From contig CADCEC010000002.1 in the NCBI GenBank assembly GCA_902800395.1, forward strand, positions 124,001 to 188,000: a stretch of 64,000 nucleotides of DNA. Direction: 5' to 3'. The position numbers and the translations under genes were made by a program. The DNA comes from an uncultured Bacteroidota bacterium (lineage in GTDB: Bacteria; Bacteroidota; Bacteroidia; Bacteroidales; P3). How positions within the stretch are numbered: the stretch's first letter is position 1; every line of letters starts with the position of its first letter. Under the pieces are notes generated by a model, which worked only from the letters and a program-made list of their open reading frames with translations, searched no databases and was not told the origin of the DNA. Of this stretch, positions 7,634 to 16,905 are shown one piece after another.

Positions 7634-10156
7634 TTATAAAGGGTCGACATCGTAGATAACGGTAACGCCGCTCCAACCCTCCTGTTTGGTGAGGTCGTCG
7701 CCAATCTGTAGGATGACACGTTTGGCGTCAGAGAGGGGCTCGCTCTTCTCAAAACGCAGGGTGACGGTCTTGAGATAGAGTCCGCGGATGCGGCTCACCA
7801 GCGGGTATTCAGGGCCCATGACGCGGGCGGCAAAAACGCCTCGCAGCTGCTGTGCCATCCAATCGGCGGCGGCATTCAACACCTCGGGGTCGCGGTGCTT
7901 GAGGGTAATCTCGATGAGGCGGTAGTAGGGCGGGTAGAGGAAGATGCGACGTTCCTGTATCTGCTCCTCGTAGAGCGCCTTGTAGTCGGCCTTCATCACA
8001 TTCTCTATCACCTGGTGGTGAGGATTGTAGGTCTGCAGTATCACACGTCCACCGGTTCCGTGACGACCCGCACGGCCGGAGACCTGCGTCATCTGCTGGA
8101 AAGCATGCTCATAGGAGCGGAAAGAGGGGTAGTTGATAATGTTGTCGGCGTTGATGATGCCCACCACACTCACACGCTCGAAGTCGAGTCCTTTGGTGAC
8201 CATCTGTGTCCCCACGAGAATATCTATCTTATGCTGTTCAAAGTCGTTAAGTAACTCGAGGTATTGGTTTTTCTGCAATGTGCTGTCGAGGTCCATTCGT
8301 GCCACACGCGCCTCGGGAAACATAATCTGGAGGTCCTCCTCGATGCGCTCTGTACCCACGCCGGTCATCTTTAAATGTGTAGAATGGCAGGCCGGACACT
8401 CAGAGGGTACGGGGATGGAGTAGCCACAATAGTGGCAGCGTAGCGAGTTGGTTGCCTTGTGGTAGACCAGCGATACGTCGCAGTGGATACAGTGTGGCAC
8501 CTCGTGGCAGTCGTCGCACTCCAGCCGCAGGGAGAAGCCTCGTCGGTTTTGGAAGAGGATGACCTGCCGCTTCTGCAAGAGCGCCTCCTCGATGGCCTGG
8601 AGTAGGGTAGAGGAGAAGTGTCCCTTCACCTGTCCTTGGCGGAAGGCCTCTTTCATATCCACGCATGTCACTTCTGGTAGTGTAAATCCTCCGTAACGTT
8701 TTGTCAGCGTGGCGAGTTCGTATTTCCCTGTCTGTGCGTTGTAGTAGGTCTCTACACTCGGCGTAGCGCTACCCAACACCGTCCGCGCACCCCACAGACG
8801 TGCCAGATACAACGCCGCATCGCGCGCCTGGTAGCGCGGAGCGGGCTCATATTGCTTGTAGGAAGTGTCGTGCTCCTCGTCGACGATGACCAGCGCCAGG
8901 TCTTTGAAAGGCAGGAACACAGCACTGCGGGCACCCAGCAGCACCTGATAGCCGCCTGTGAGGGTACGTTGCCATACCTCTGTACGCTCGCTCATGCTGA
9001 AGCGCGAATGGTAAACTCCCACCTTATCGCCGAAATACTTCCTCAGACGGTTGATAATCTGTGCTGTCAGTGCAATCTCAGGCAGCAGGAACAACGCCTG
9101 CCGTCCGCTGCGAACCACCTCGTCGATGAGTTTGATATAGACCTCTGTTTTGCCACTGGAGGTTACTCCATGCAGAAGCCATACTGGCTTCTGATTGCCT
9201 GATTGCTTGATTGTTTGATTGTTTGAGTGAGATATGTCAGCACTCAAGCATTCAAGCATTGACGCATTCAAGCAATCAAACGCCTGTTGCTGCTCCTCGT
9301 TGAGGACGATACTGCTTGGGTCGACGAGATCGTCGCCGCAGTAGTCTTTCAGGCGGCTCTCCACACGCTCTTCGACAGCCAGTATGCCGTTCTTTATCAG
9401 TGTCTGCAAAGCGGAACCTTGCGGCAGGTCGCGCTTGGGGACTTCTTCTTTGCCGAACTTCGACAGCTGCAGGAACTGCATCAGCACCTCCACTTGCTTC
9501 ACCCGCTTCTTGCGCTCCAGCTCGTCAAAAAGTGCCCTTTGGCTCTCTTCATCCTGATATTCGGCAGGGAGCAGTACATATGCCGACTTCTTGGGTCTGA
9601 AACGTTCCTTCAACTCCTCGTCAATCATCACAATCTCGCGCTCTATCATCCCTCGGATGAGGGGCATGATTTTCTGTACGCCGATGGCGCGGCTGATATC
9701 CACCACGCGCATCACGGGATGCTCTGACAGCAGTTGTACAACATTCGTTTCCAGCTTTGAGAGCGACGATAACTCGCCGGAGAACTCGGGATGTATCGTC
9801 ACAGCGCTCTCGCTGGCTAGTTTGAGTCCCGCCGGCAGGGCACAAGCCATCACGTCGCCGGGCGAGCACATATAGTAGCGCGCCAACCATTCCCAGAACT
9901 CCATCTGGCGTTCAGTGACGATGGGTTCCTCGTCGAGAACTCCCATGATATACTTCGAGCGCCAGTGTGGAGCCTCCTGGTGGATGCGACGCACGAGGGC
10001 GGAGTACATCCGGGCGTTTTTCGCGCCGAACTGCACCACCACACGTGCTCCCACCTTCACCTGCCCATTCAGCTCCTGTGGCACCCTATAGGTGTAGGTA
10101 CCAGGCAGATGCAGCGGCAGCAACACATCGACAAAATATACCTTGAGCTCGTCCAT
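7634..10156 (-). CDS. priA: Primosomal protein N' (replication restart helicase PriA)
   Basis: 840 residues from the ATG at 10156. An upstream TTG at 10168 would extend the frame but overlaps the promoter. The protein has an N-terminal 3'-end DNA-binding domain, a Walker A motif (HGVTSSGKTE, about residue 330), a DEEH box (VDEEHDTSYKQYEPAPRYQARD begins with VDEEH), SATPSVETY, and four Cys pairs of the two-zinc module (CDDC, CIHC, CHYC, CPAC) around residues 545-590. PriA reloads the replisome at stalled forks. Just before Walker A lies an odd low-complexity stretch (SNNQTIKQSGNQ) encoded by a short dispersed repeat, with a related stretch ahead of it. This linker is normally variable, so function should survive. 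Confidence 0.95.
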   Translation of the reverse strand: MDELKVYFVDVLLPLHLPGTYTYRVPQELNGQVKVGARVVVQFGAKNARMYSALVRRIHQEAPHWRSKYIMGVLDEEPIVTERQMEFWEWLARYYMCSPGDVMACALPAGLKLASESAVTIHPEFSGELSSLSKLETNVVQLLSEHPVMRVVDISRAIGVQKIMPLIRGMIEREIVMIDEELKERFRPKKSAYVLLPAEYQDEESQRALFDELERKKRVKQVEVLMQFLQLSKFGKEEVPKRDLPQGSALQTLIKNGILAVEERVESRLKDYCGDDLVDPSSIVLNEEQQQAFDCLNASMLECLSADISHSNNQTIKQSGNQKPVWLLHGVTSSGKTEVYIKLIDEVVRSGRQALFLLPEIALTAQIINRLRKYFGDKVGVYHSRFSMSERTEVWQRTLTGGYQVLLGARSAVFLPFKDLALVIVDEEHDTSYKQYEPAPRYQARDAALYLARLWGARTVLGSATPSVETYYNAQTGKYELATLTKRYGGFTLPEVTCVDMKEAFRQGQVKGHFSSTLLQAIEEALLQKRQVILFQNRRGFSLRLECDDCHEVPHCIHCDVSLVYHKATNSLRCHYCGYSIPVPSECPACHSTHLKMTGVGTERIEEDLQIMFPEARVARMDLDSTLQKNQYLELLNDFEQHKIDILVGTQMVTKGLDFERVSVVGIINADNIINYPSFRSYEHAFQQMTQVSGRAGRHGTGGRVILQTYNPHHQVIENVMKADYKALYEEQIQERRIFLYPPYYRLIEITLKHRDPEVLNAAADWMAQQLRGVFAARVMGPEYPLVSRIRGLYLKTVTLRFEKSEPLSDAKRVILQIGDDLTKQEGWSGVTVIYDVDPL
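9187..9280. repeat. In-gene repeat tract in priA (TIKQSGNQ family)
   Basis: The plus strand shows iterated units of the type TTGATTGTTTGATTG at 9190-9228 and a second run of CAAGCATT-like units at 9243-9280. On the coding strand these give Asn/Gln/Ser-rich peptide in frame, just before the helicase P-loop. The same DNA motif recurs inside rlmI (42711-42738) and the PorW/SprE gene (58345-58372). See the findings on in-frame repeats. Confidence 0.7.
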
Positions 10157-10164
10157 TTCGACTT

Positions 10165-10173
10165 GCAAAAATA
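10165..10173 (-). promoter_or_regulatory. -7 promoter element for priA
   Basis: The minus strand reads TATTTTTGC, matching TAnnTTTG, 9 nt upstream of the ATG at 10156. It argues against the upstream TTG start, which would lie within the promoter. The transcript would be almost leaderless. Confidence 0.6.
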
Positions 10174-10227
10174 CAAAAAAAATAGCGTTTTACTGCTATA
10201 TGGCATTTTTGATTCAAAAAAAATGCG

Positions 10228-10236
10228 TATTTTTGC
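10228..10236 (+). promoter_or_regulatory. -7 promoter element for argS
   Basis: TATTTTTGC on the plus strand, 32 nt upstream of the argS ATG, with TTTTTG at 10206-10211 as a possible -33 element. It is divergent from the priA promoter, so the roughly 110-bp gap serves both genes. Confidence 0.6.
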
Positions 10237-10267
10237 AATTCATTTTTGCAAATAATATTGATTCTAT

Positions 10268-12049
10268 ATGAATATAACAACCACACTCTCTCAGGCAGTT
10301 GCCGACGCGCTGAAAAAACTCTACGGCATCGAAGCGGATGCCAAAAGCATTGTTTTGCAGGACACCCGCAAGGAATTCAAGGGTGACTATACACTCGTTG
10401 TTTTTCCCTATGTGAAGCAGGCCCGCAAGAGTCCCGAAGCTGTGGCTAATGAGATTGGCGAGGCGGTGAAGAATGCACTACCTGAGGTTGCTGGATATAA
10501 CGTCATCAAGGGATTCCTCAATTTCGAGATTTCCGATGCCTATTGGACTGCCTTCGTAGCCGAGAGGGTAGGGGAATCGAATTTGGGGTTGGCCGAAGTC
10601 AACCCAAACGAGGCACCTGTGGTGGTGGAATATTCATCGCCGAACACCAACAAGCCCCTGCATCTAGGACATATCCGCAACAACCTGCTAGGTTGGTCCG
10701 TCAGTCAACTGATGTCCGCCAACGGTGCCAACGTGAAGAAGGTGAACCTGGTGAACGACCGCGGCATCCATATTTGCAAGAGTATGCTGGCCTGGATGCG
10801 CTACGGCAACGGCGAGACTCCGGAGAGCTCCGGCATGAAAGGTGACCACTTGGTGGGCAAATACTATGTGGAGTTCGATAAACACTACAAGGAAGAGGTC
10901 AAGCATTTAATGGAGCAGGGAATGGACGAGGAGCAGGCCAAGAAGGAGGCTCCGCTGATGGTGGAGGCCCAGAGCATGCTGAAACGTTGGGAAGAGGGAG
11001 ACAAGGAGGTGCGCGACCTCTGGGAGAAGATGAATGGCTGGGTGTATGCCGGTTTCGACGAGACCTACCGCCGGCTAGGTGTGGGCTTCGACAAGATATA
11101 CTATGAATCGAACACCTATCTGCTCGGCAAGGAGTTGGTGCAGAAGGGTCTGGATATGGGTGTGCTATTCAGGAAGGAAGACGGCTCGGTGTGGTGCGAC
11201 CTCACGGGCGACGGCCTCGACCAAAAACTGCTGCTCCGCAAGGACGGAACCAGCGTATACATGACGCAGGATCTCGGCACCGCGCTGCTGCGCCACAAAG
11301 ACTTCGGTGCCGAACGACTCATTTATGTGGTCGGTAACGAGCAGGACTACCATTTTAAAGTACTCAAACTCATCCTTGGCAAGCTGGGCTTCGAGTGGGC
11401 CGACAAGGTGTACCACCTCAGTTACGGTATGGTGGAACTGCCCAACGGTAAGATGAAAAGCCGCGAGGGCACCGTGGTGGACGCCGACGACCTCATTGAC
11501 GAGATGGAAAAAACTGCTGAGGAGATGAGTCGCGAGAAAGGAAAGAACGATGAGTTGAGTGCAGAGGAGCAGAAGCATCTGTATCATATCCTCGCCCTTG
11601 GTGCCTTAAAATACTTCATCCTCAAGGTGGACCCCACGAAGAACATGCTGTTCAATCCCGCCGAAAGTATCGACTTCAACGGCAATACCGGCCCCTTCAT
11701 CCAGTACACACATGCCCGTATCCGCAGCATCGTCCGCAAAGCAGGTACTATCAACATTTCAACGTATCAACATATCAACCTTGGAGAGAAGGAGAGGGGA
11801 GTGGTGAAAGTTTTGCACGCCCTGCCAGAAACCATTGCCGCTGCTGCCGCTGCCTACAGTCCCGCTATGGTAGCCAACTATGCCTATGACCTGGCGAAGG
11901 CCTTCAACAGTTTCTATCAAGATACGCCCATACTGAAGGAGGAGAACGCAGAACTGAAGCATTTCCGCGTGCAACTCTGCGCTATGGTGGCCAACGCCCT
12001 GAAGAACACGATGAATATCCTCGGTATCGAAGTGCCGGAAAGAATGTGA
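10268..12049 (+). CDS. argS: Arginyl-tRNA synthetase
   Basis: 593 residues, class I aminoacyl-tRNA synthetase that charges tRNA-Arg. The N-terminal Add1 domain is followed by the HIGH signature as HLGHIRNN (about residue 132) and a KMSKS-equivalent KMKSREG (about residue 395). The C-terminal DALR anticodon-binding domain ends the protein. Between the catalytic and DALR domains sits a short Asn/Ile/Thr/His peptide (INISTYQHINL) encoded by iterated ATCAACAT-type units at 11749-11780, another example of a simple repeat accepted in frame. Interestingly, the window also holds a tRNA-Arg(ACG) at 29844. Confidence 0.97.
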   Translation: MNITTTLSQAVADALKKLYGIEADAKSIVLQDTRKEFKGDYTLVVFPYVKQARKSPEAVANEIGEAVKNALPEVAGYNVIKGFLNFEISDAYWTAFVAERVGESNLGLAEVNPNEAPVVVEYSSPNTNKPLHLGHIRNNLLGWSVSQLMSANGANVKKVNLVNDRGIHICKSMLAWMRYGNGETPESSGMKGDHLVGKYYVEFDKHYKEEVKHLMEQGMDEEQAKKEAPLMVEAQSMLKRWEEGDKEVRDLWEKMNGWVYAGFDETYRRLGVGFDKIYYESNTYLLGKELVQKGLDMGVLFRKEDGSVWCDLTGDGLDQKLLLRKDGTSVYMTQDLGTALLRHKDFGAERLIYVVGNEQDYHFKVLKLILGKLGFEWADKVYHLSYGMVELPNGKMKSREGTVVDADDLIDEMEKTAEEMSREKGKNDELSAEEQKHLYHILALGALKYFILKVDPTKNMLFNPAESIDFNGNTGPFIQYTHARIRSIVRKAGTINISTYQHINLGEKERGVVKVLHALPETIAAAAAAYSPAMVANYAYDLAKAFNSFYQDTPILKEENAELKHFRVQLCAMVANALKNTMNILGIEVPERM

Positions 12050-12068
12050 TAACGGTTAAAGGTTAAAG

Positions 12069-12800
12069 ATGAAAATTTATTCGACAGAACAGGAGACGGC
12101 GGCGTACCTTTGTGACCGGAAGGACCGCCTGCAGCCGTGGGCGGCAGTGAGACTCTGTCAGGAGATTTCCGAAGCCCATAGCCGCTCCATCGGCGTTGGC
12201 TACGAGGAACTTATGCAAAGGAATAGTATTTGGATACTCTCGCGCGCGTACTATAATATATATAAGAGGCCAGCAGCCTTCGAAAAGGTTATGTTAAGTA
12301 CATGGTCGCGCGGCACCGACGGCCTGTTCGCGTTTCGCGACTACCTGATGACCAACGAGGCTGGCGAGACGCTGCTCACCGGCACAACATACTGGCCGAT
12401 GATAGATTTCACAACCCGTAAGCCCATACGGCTGAAGGAGATTATGGCCAACTATGAATGCTGTATGGACGAAGCCACCGACCACAGCGTCCTGGAGCGT
12501 TTGAGATTGCCGGATATGAGCAATCCCGACGGATGCTTCGAACAGACGGCACAGTTTTCGATGATAGACCACGCACAGCACGTGAATAACGCCGAATATG
12601 TACGGTTGGTGTTCGACAGCCTGATGCAGACGGATTTTGATCTAGATAAGCCGTTCAGTGTGGAGATCAATTATCAGCACGAAACGCAACCTGACGACAA
12701 GCTCTCAGTTTTGCGTAAACAGGATAATGATGCTACCTGGTTCCAAATTTTGAATTCTCGTGGTGTTAGCGTAACGGCTAAAATAACGGTTAACGTTTAA
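12069..12800 (+). CDS. Acyl-ACP thioesterase (FatA/B-like)
   Basis: 243 residues in two hotdog folds, as expected for acyl-acyl-carrier-protein thioesterase, which ends fatty-acid synthesis by releasing free fatty acid. Matching stretches are RLCQEISEAHS near residue 27, STWSRGTDGLFAFRDY near residue 78, and HVNNAEYVRLVFDSLM near residue 173, which carries the catalytic Asn/His region of the second hotdog. It lies 19 bp after argS, separated by a small TTAAAG-type repeat, and is probably co-transcribed. Confidence 0.88.
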   Translation: MKIYSTEQETAAYLCDRKDRLQPWAAVRLCQEISEAHSRSIGVGYEELMQRNSIWILSRAYYNIYKRPAAFEKVMLSTWSRGTDGLFAFRDYLMTNEAGETLLTGTTYWPMIDFTTRKPIRLKEIMANYECCMDEATDHSVLERLRLPDMSNPDGCFEQTAQFSMIDHAQHVNNAEYVRLVFDSLMQTDFDLDKPFSVEINYQHETQPDDKLSVLRKQDNDATWFQILNSRGVSVTAKITVNV

Positions 12801-12932
12801 AGTTTAACGGTTAAAGATTTGCTGGCGCAGACGTGGGTTTGTGCCAGTTTTTCTTTAGATATTCTATTTAACACTTTTTAACCAATATCAGGGTTATGTT
12901 AAGTAGAATATAAAATTATGTTACATAATATA

Positions 12933-12952
12933 CCCCACACTTCCGTGTGGGG
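12933..12952. terminator. Bidirectional terminator hairpin
   Basis: CCCCACACTTCCGTGTGGGG is a perfect 8-bp stem with a 4-nt loop, lying between the convergent ends of the thioesterase gene and dxs. Flanking AT-rich sequence makes it plausible in both directions. A related hairpin (CCCACAC...GTGTGGG) recurs at 51177-51210. Confidence 0.6.
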
Positions 12953-12978
12953 TTATTGGTTATTAAAAACTACTCAAA

Positions 12979-14859
12979 TTAAATGGCTGCTCCTATCAAA
13001 GAATTTTTGTCGATATGACAATCGGCTTTGAGTTGCGAAACTGTGCCGTGGGTGATGAATTCGTCAGGTATGGCCAACACTGTGATGCGTGACACCTGAT
13101 CGGGATGATGCTCCGCAAAATAGCTCTCCACCGCTTCGCCAAATCCGCCTATCTTCACGCCGTCCTCGACAGTAATGATTTTACGGAACTCTCGTGAGGC
13201 AATCTCGTCAAGCATCCGTGTATCCATCGGCTTGAGGAAACGCATATCGTAGACAGCGGCCGAGATGCCTTGTTTTTCGAGTTCTTCTGCTGCTGCGACG
13301 GCATCGTTGCCTGGGTGTCCGAGGCTGAGGAAAGCCACATCGCTCCCCTCTCGTACACAACGGCCCTCCCCTATCTTGAGTTCCTGCATCGGCGACCGCC
13401 AGTCGCTGTAAACGCTTGCACCACGCGGATAACGTATAACTACGGGACCGTGATTGGGCAGCTGTGCGGTGTACATCATATTACGCAGTTCGTGGTCGTC
13501 CATGGGGGCACAGACGGTGAGGCCGGGAATGGGACGCAGAGCCGCGAGATCGAAGACACCGTGGTGCGTGGGACCGTCGTCGCCCACCAGTCCTGCCCTG
13601 TCGAGACAGAGTACCACGGGGAGCTTCTGCAGCGCCACATCGTGGATGATCTGGTCGTAGGCACGCTGAGCAAAGGAAGAATAAATGTTACAGAACGGCA
13701 CCATGCCCTGTGCCGCTAAGCCGGCGGCGAAGGTGACGGCATGCTGCTCGGAGATGCCCACGTCGAAGGTACGGTCGGGCATCTGCTCCATCATCATGTT
13801 CAGCGAGCAGCCTGTGGCCATAGCCGGCGTGATGCCCACGATGGCGGGATTCTGCTCAGCCAGCTCTATGATGGTATAGCCGAATATGTCTTGGTATCGT
13901 AGGGGTGTACTCTCGTGTACACCCGTAAGTGTTCTTTCTCCTGTCTGTGCGTCATATTTTCCGGGGGCATGATAGACGATGGGGTTCTGCTCGGCTTGCT
14001 TGAGTCCCCTACCCTTGCGCGTCACCACATGGAGCAGCACAGGGCCGTTGATGCTCTTCAGGCGTGTGAGTATCTCGGTGAGCTTCACGATATCGTGTCC
14101 GTCGACAGGACCGAAATAGCGGATGCCCAGTGACTCGAAGAGGTTGTTGCTGCCGAGGGCGATGCTCTTGGCCACCCGTGTCATGCGCTGGAAAACGCCG
14201 CGTGAGCGACGTCGCAGGCCCTCGCCGGTGTCGAGTCGCTGCCACACCTGCTCTTTCAGCCGATTATAGCGCGGCGACGAGGTGATGCGAGTCAAGTAGT
14301 TGTTGAGTCCTCCTACGGCCTTGTCAATGGAAATGCCGTTGTCGTTGAGAATCACGATGATATTGGCTTTCGAGAGTCCCACATTGTTGAGGGCCTCGAA
14401 GGCCTCGCCACCGGTCATCGAGCCGTCGCCGATGACGGCGATATGCTTGCGGGTGTTGTTGCCCTGCATACGCGACGCTACGGCCATGCCGAGGGCCGCG
14501 GAGATGGAGGTGGAGCTGTGGCCGGTGCCGAAAGCGTCGTAGGGGCTTTCGCTCATCTTGGGGAAGCCGCTGATGCCGCCGTAGGTGCGCACCGACTGGA
14601 ACGCCTCGCGCCTGCCGGTGAGGATCTTGTGGGGATAGGACTGATGGCCTACGTCCCAGATGAGCTTGTCGTCGGGGGTGTTAAAGACATAATGCAAAGC
14701 TACGGTGAGCTCCACGGTACCGAGGCTCGAGGCCAGGTGGCCGGGATGCGTCGACAGCGTATTGACGATATAGGTACGCAGTTCGTCTGCGATGGGTTGC
14801 AGTTCAGCGGGTTGCAGCTGTTTGAGGTCGGCGGGAGTATTGATATCTGTCAGTTTCAT
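12979..14859 (-). CDS. dxs: 1-deoxy-D-xylulose-5-phosphate synthase
   Basis: 626 residues, the usual length for DXS, which joins pyruvate and glyceraldehyde 3-phosphate with thiamine diphosphate in the first step of the non-mevalonate isoprenoid pathway. Visible motifs are the ThDP/Mg motif GDGSMTGGEAFEALNN (about residue 143), the transketolase Glu in DVGISEQHAVTFAAG (about residue 370), and DRAGLVGDDGPTHHG. The C-terminal transketolase domain is complete. The upstream gap to the secreted protein gene holds a dispersed repeat (14876-14990) that also occurs after the thioredoxin gene. Confidence 0.97.
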   Translation of the reverse strand: MKLTDINTPADLKQLQPAELQPIADELRTYIVNTLSTHPGHLASSLGTVELTVALHYVFNTPDDKLIWDVGHQSYPHKILTGRREAFQSVRTYGGISGFPKMSESPYDAFGTGHSSTSISAALGMAVASRMQGNNTRKHIAVIGDGSMTGGEAFEALNNVGLSKANIIVILNDNGISIDKAVGGLNNYLTRITSSPRYNRLKEQVWQRLDTGEGLRRRSRGVFQRMTRVAKSIALGSNNLFESLGIRYFGPVDGHDIVKLTEILTRLKSINGPVLLHVVTRKGRGLKQAEQNPIVYHAPGKYDAQTGERTLTGVHESTPLRYQDIFGYTIIELAEQNPAIVGITPAMATGCSLNMMMEQMPDRTFDVGISEQHAVTFAAGLAAQGMVPFCNIYSSFAQRAYDQIIHDVALQKLPVVLCLDRAGLVGDDGPTHHGVFDLAALRPIPGLTVCAPMDDHELRNMMYTAQLPNHGPVVIRYPRGASVYSDWRSPMQELKIGEGRCVREGSDVAFLSLGHPGNDAVAAAEELEKQGISAAVYDMRFLKPMDTRMLDEIASREFRKIITVEDGVKIGGFGEAVESYFAEHHPDQVSRITVLAIPDEFITHGTVSQLKADCHIDKNSLIGAAI

Positions 14860-14875
14860 TAATCTCTTCTTTTGG

Positions 14876-14990
14876 TAGTTAAAGAAGTTAAGGGAAGTTA
14901 TCGCGCTTTGCGCTAGAAGTTAAAGACAAATGTACCGGACAGAACTATTGACTTTAACTTCTTTAACTTATTTAAATTCTTTAACTTCCA
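14876..14990. repeat. Dispersed imperfect palindromic repeat, copy 1
   Basis: The outer arms are GTTAAAGAAGTTAA and TTAACTTCTTTAAC-like, enclosing a small GCGCTTTGCGC hairpin and the block TAGAAGTTAAAGACAAATGT. The same arrangement is found at 39337-39451 with an identical central block. It separates dxs from the upstream secreted-protein gene on the minus strand. It could fold into a cruciform or long RNA hairpin. Confidence 0.65.
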
Positions 14991-15000
14991 TATTCTTCTA

Positions 15001-15972
15001 TTAGAATTTATAGGCTGGTGCCTTTTTCGGCAGCGGTTCGAAGTCCTTGTTCAGTTTCTTGTCCGTCAGACGGCCCTGGGCACCGTTGCGCAGCTCCCAT
15101 TTGCCGTCCACGAAAGCGTAAGCCAACTCTGTGCCGGATGGCACATAGTACTGGAAGAGGCCCTCCATGCCGGGCACCTGGGGTTCCACCTCGTCGAAGA
15201 TAATCATCTTCTCCTTGTGCTCCTTCTTCTTCTCGACGGTCTGGTAGCGGTTGGTACCCTTAACCTTCTCGCGCTTGCGCTCGATCTCCTGCACCGTCTG
15301 TGTCTCGTAACGCAAGTTCACTGTGGCACCGTTGGTATATTCCAGCACCACGCGGCGTTGGTTACGCATGCGGCGGAACAAGGGGGCGCCGAACTGCGGC
15401 ACGCCGTTGCGGATATATACGGGTTCAATAATTTTGCGCTCCGTGAGGTTGTCCACGCCGTTCCAGCCCAGCAGCGTGTAGTAGGTGTGGCTTCCGGAGG
15501 TCGTCTGGATAAGCTCTTGGTAGACGGCCCCGAGCCATTGGTCGGCGGGCAGCACGCTCTCTTCGCGGTTCATAATCTCCTCCGACTTGTCGTTCAGCAA
15601 CAGGTGCTCGTAAACTTCTTCCTTCTCGTTGTAGAACTGCACGGCACCGAAGCACTCGAACTCGCCGTTGTCGCGCACCACCGCCCAGGTGAAGATGCGG
15701 AAGAGGCCATCGGGCGAGGTGAGCACGGAGACATACTGCGGCAGGCTCCATTTCCACTCCTCGGAGTCCTCCTCCTCGAGGGCTTCCGCCAGCAGCTGCA
15801 CGGCCTCCTCCGAGGCCAGGTAGCGCTCGTTGTCGGTGGGTGCCTCTGCCACACGCATGAACAGCGCCGAGAGCCGCGACTCGTAGTCCTGCATCTTGGC
15901 CTTGTCCTGCGCCTGCGCCGCCAGCCCGAAAGCCGTCAGCAGCAACAACAATATGCCCCTTTTTATATTCAT
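15001..15972 (-). CDS. Conserved secreted protein, unknown function
   Basis: 323 residues from the ATG at 15972 (MNIKRGILLLLLTAFGLAAQAQ), a typical Sec signal peptide cleaved after AQA. The frame could start 21 nt earlier but that would add a charged extension. The mature part has a conserved-looking core (PDGLFRIFTWAVVRDNGEFE) and a Lys/Glu-rich stretch (residues about 230-260) before the C-terminal domain. It probably acts in the periplasm or at the outer membrane. No family name can be given with confidence. Confidence 0.75.
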   Translation of the reverse strand: MNIKRGILLLLLTAFGLAAQAQDKAKMQDYESRLSALFMRVAEAPTDNERYLASEEAVQLLAEALEEEDSEEWKWSLPQYVSVLTSPDGLFRIFTWAVVRDNGEFECFGAVQFYNEKEEVYEHLLLNDKSEEIMNREESVLPADQWLGAVYQELIQTTSGSHTYYTLLGWNGVDNLTERKIIEPVYIRNGVPQFGAPLFRRMRNQRRVVLEYTNGATVNLRYETQTVQEIERKREKVKGTNRYQTVEKKKEHKEKMIIFDEVEPQVPGMEGLFQYYVPSGTELAYAFVDGKWELRNGAQGRLTDKKLNKDFEPLPKKAPAYKF

Positions 15973-16086
15973 ACGATACATTAAACGCGACATCGCGCGA
16001 AATATTTTATCCCCCCGCGAAAAATATTTTCCCCCACTTCATCCCAGCGAAAAAAACATTTTTTTTGTGGAATCAGATTTTATTCG

Positions 16087-16095
16087 TAATTTTGC
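16087..16095 (+). promoter_or_regulatory. Promoter of the toxin-antitoxin pair
   Basis: TAATTTTGC forms the -7 element, with TTTG at 16064-16067 spaced 19 bp upstream, a near-ideal Bacteroidetes promoter. It lies about 26 nt before the antitoxin ATG. Confidence 0.65.
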
Positions 16096-16120
16096 AGCGT
16101 GAAATAAATAATAATACGTT

Positions 16121-16348
16121 ATGGAAACGATGGCAATAAACCCTGCGCAACGAATGATTATCGAGTCGTTCGCCGCCACACGAGATGAGGAGGAACTGAA
16201 CGATTTGATGGACATGCTGCGCAACTTCTATGCCACAAGGCTCAAGCGGGAAATGCAGCGCCTATGGGACAATGGCACCCTTGACCAGACGGCATTGGAC
16301 GCCCTTGGAAACGAACACTTACGGACTCCTTATAAATCCATGCAATGA
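16121..16348 (+). CDS. Putative antitoxin of a PIN-domain TA pair
   Basis: 75 residues, acidic and helical (EEELNDLMDMLRNFYATRL), with no recognised DNA-binding fold. It ends in an ATGA overlap with the PIN toxin gene, the arrangement usual for type II toxin-antitoxin pairs, where the first small protein binds and inhibits the second and often represses the promoter. Assignment as antitoxin rests on position, size and coupling rather than on a known motif. Confidence 0.7.
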   Translation: METMAINPAQRMIIESFAATRDEEELNDLMDMLRNFYATRLKREMQRLWDNGTLDQTALDALGNEHLRTPYKSMQ

Positions 16349-16749
16349 AGGTAGTCCTCGACACCAACAGCCTGCTTCAGATTCTTGGGGCGAGAAGCAA
16401 GTACGCTTTCCTTTTTGATAAGTTTCTTCAAGGAGAGTATACTCTCTGTGTCTCGACAGAAATTCTGTTTGAATACGAAGAGATTTTGAAAAAGAAAGCC
16501 TCTCCGTTGGCGGCAGACCTGTTTATGAAAGTCATCACCCGTTCACGCAATGTAATTCGAAAGGATCCCTATTTTCGATTAGGTATTATCAAACAGGATA
16601 ACGACGACAACAAATTCACCGATTGTGCTTTCGTTTGTGATGCTGACATGATTGTCACCGATGATAGCCATTTTGATGACGCTGAAAAATCAGAATTTCC
16701 TACATTTCATATAGTTAACCTGGAGGATTTTTTAAGATTATTGAAATAG
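16345..16749 (+). CDS. PIN-domain toxin (putative RNase)
   Basis: 134 residues, a complete PIN domain. The N-terminal strand MKVVLDTNSLL carries the first metal-binding Asp, STEILFEYEEIL holds a conserved Glu, and the C-terminal DNKFTDCAFVCDADMIVTDD provides the later acidic residues. PIN toxins are Mg-dependent endoribonucleases that cut tRNA, rRNA or mRNA and halt growth when not neutralised. It belongs to the group of putative PIN toxins with LDTNvll starts (COG1569-like). The start overlaps the antitoxin stop by 4 nt, so translation is probably coupled. Confidence 0.88.
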   Translation: MKVVLDTNSLLQILGARSKYAFLFDKFLQGEYTLCVSTEILFEYEEILKKKASPLAADLFMKVITRSRNVIRKDPYFRLGIIKQDNDDNKFTDCAFVCDADMIVTDDSHFDDAEKSEFPTFHIVNLEDFLRLLK

Positions 16750-16905
16750 GCTAGCAAATATTTTTGCACCGTCGTACCCCGTAAGGGGAACCGAACCGAA
16801 GGTCGCGAACACCATAGAATTAATCAATCGAAGTGAGTCAACACCTTGAATATTATTAATAAATGTAGCGAAGAACCCAAACAACAATTTATGGTATAAA
16901 AACAA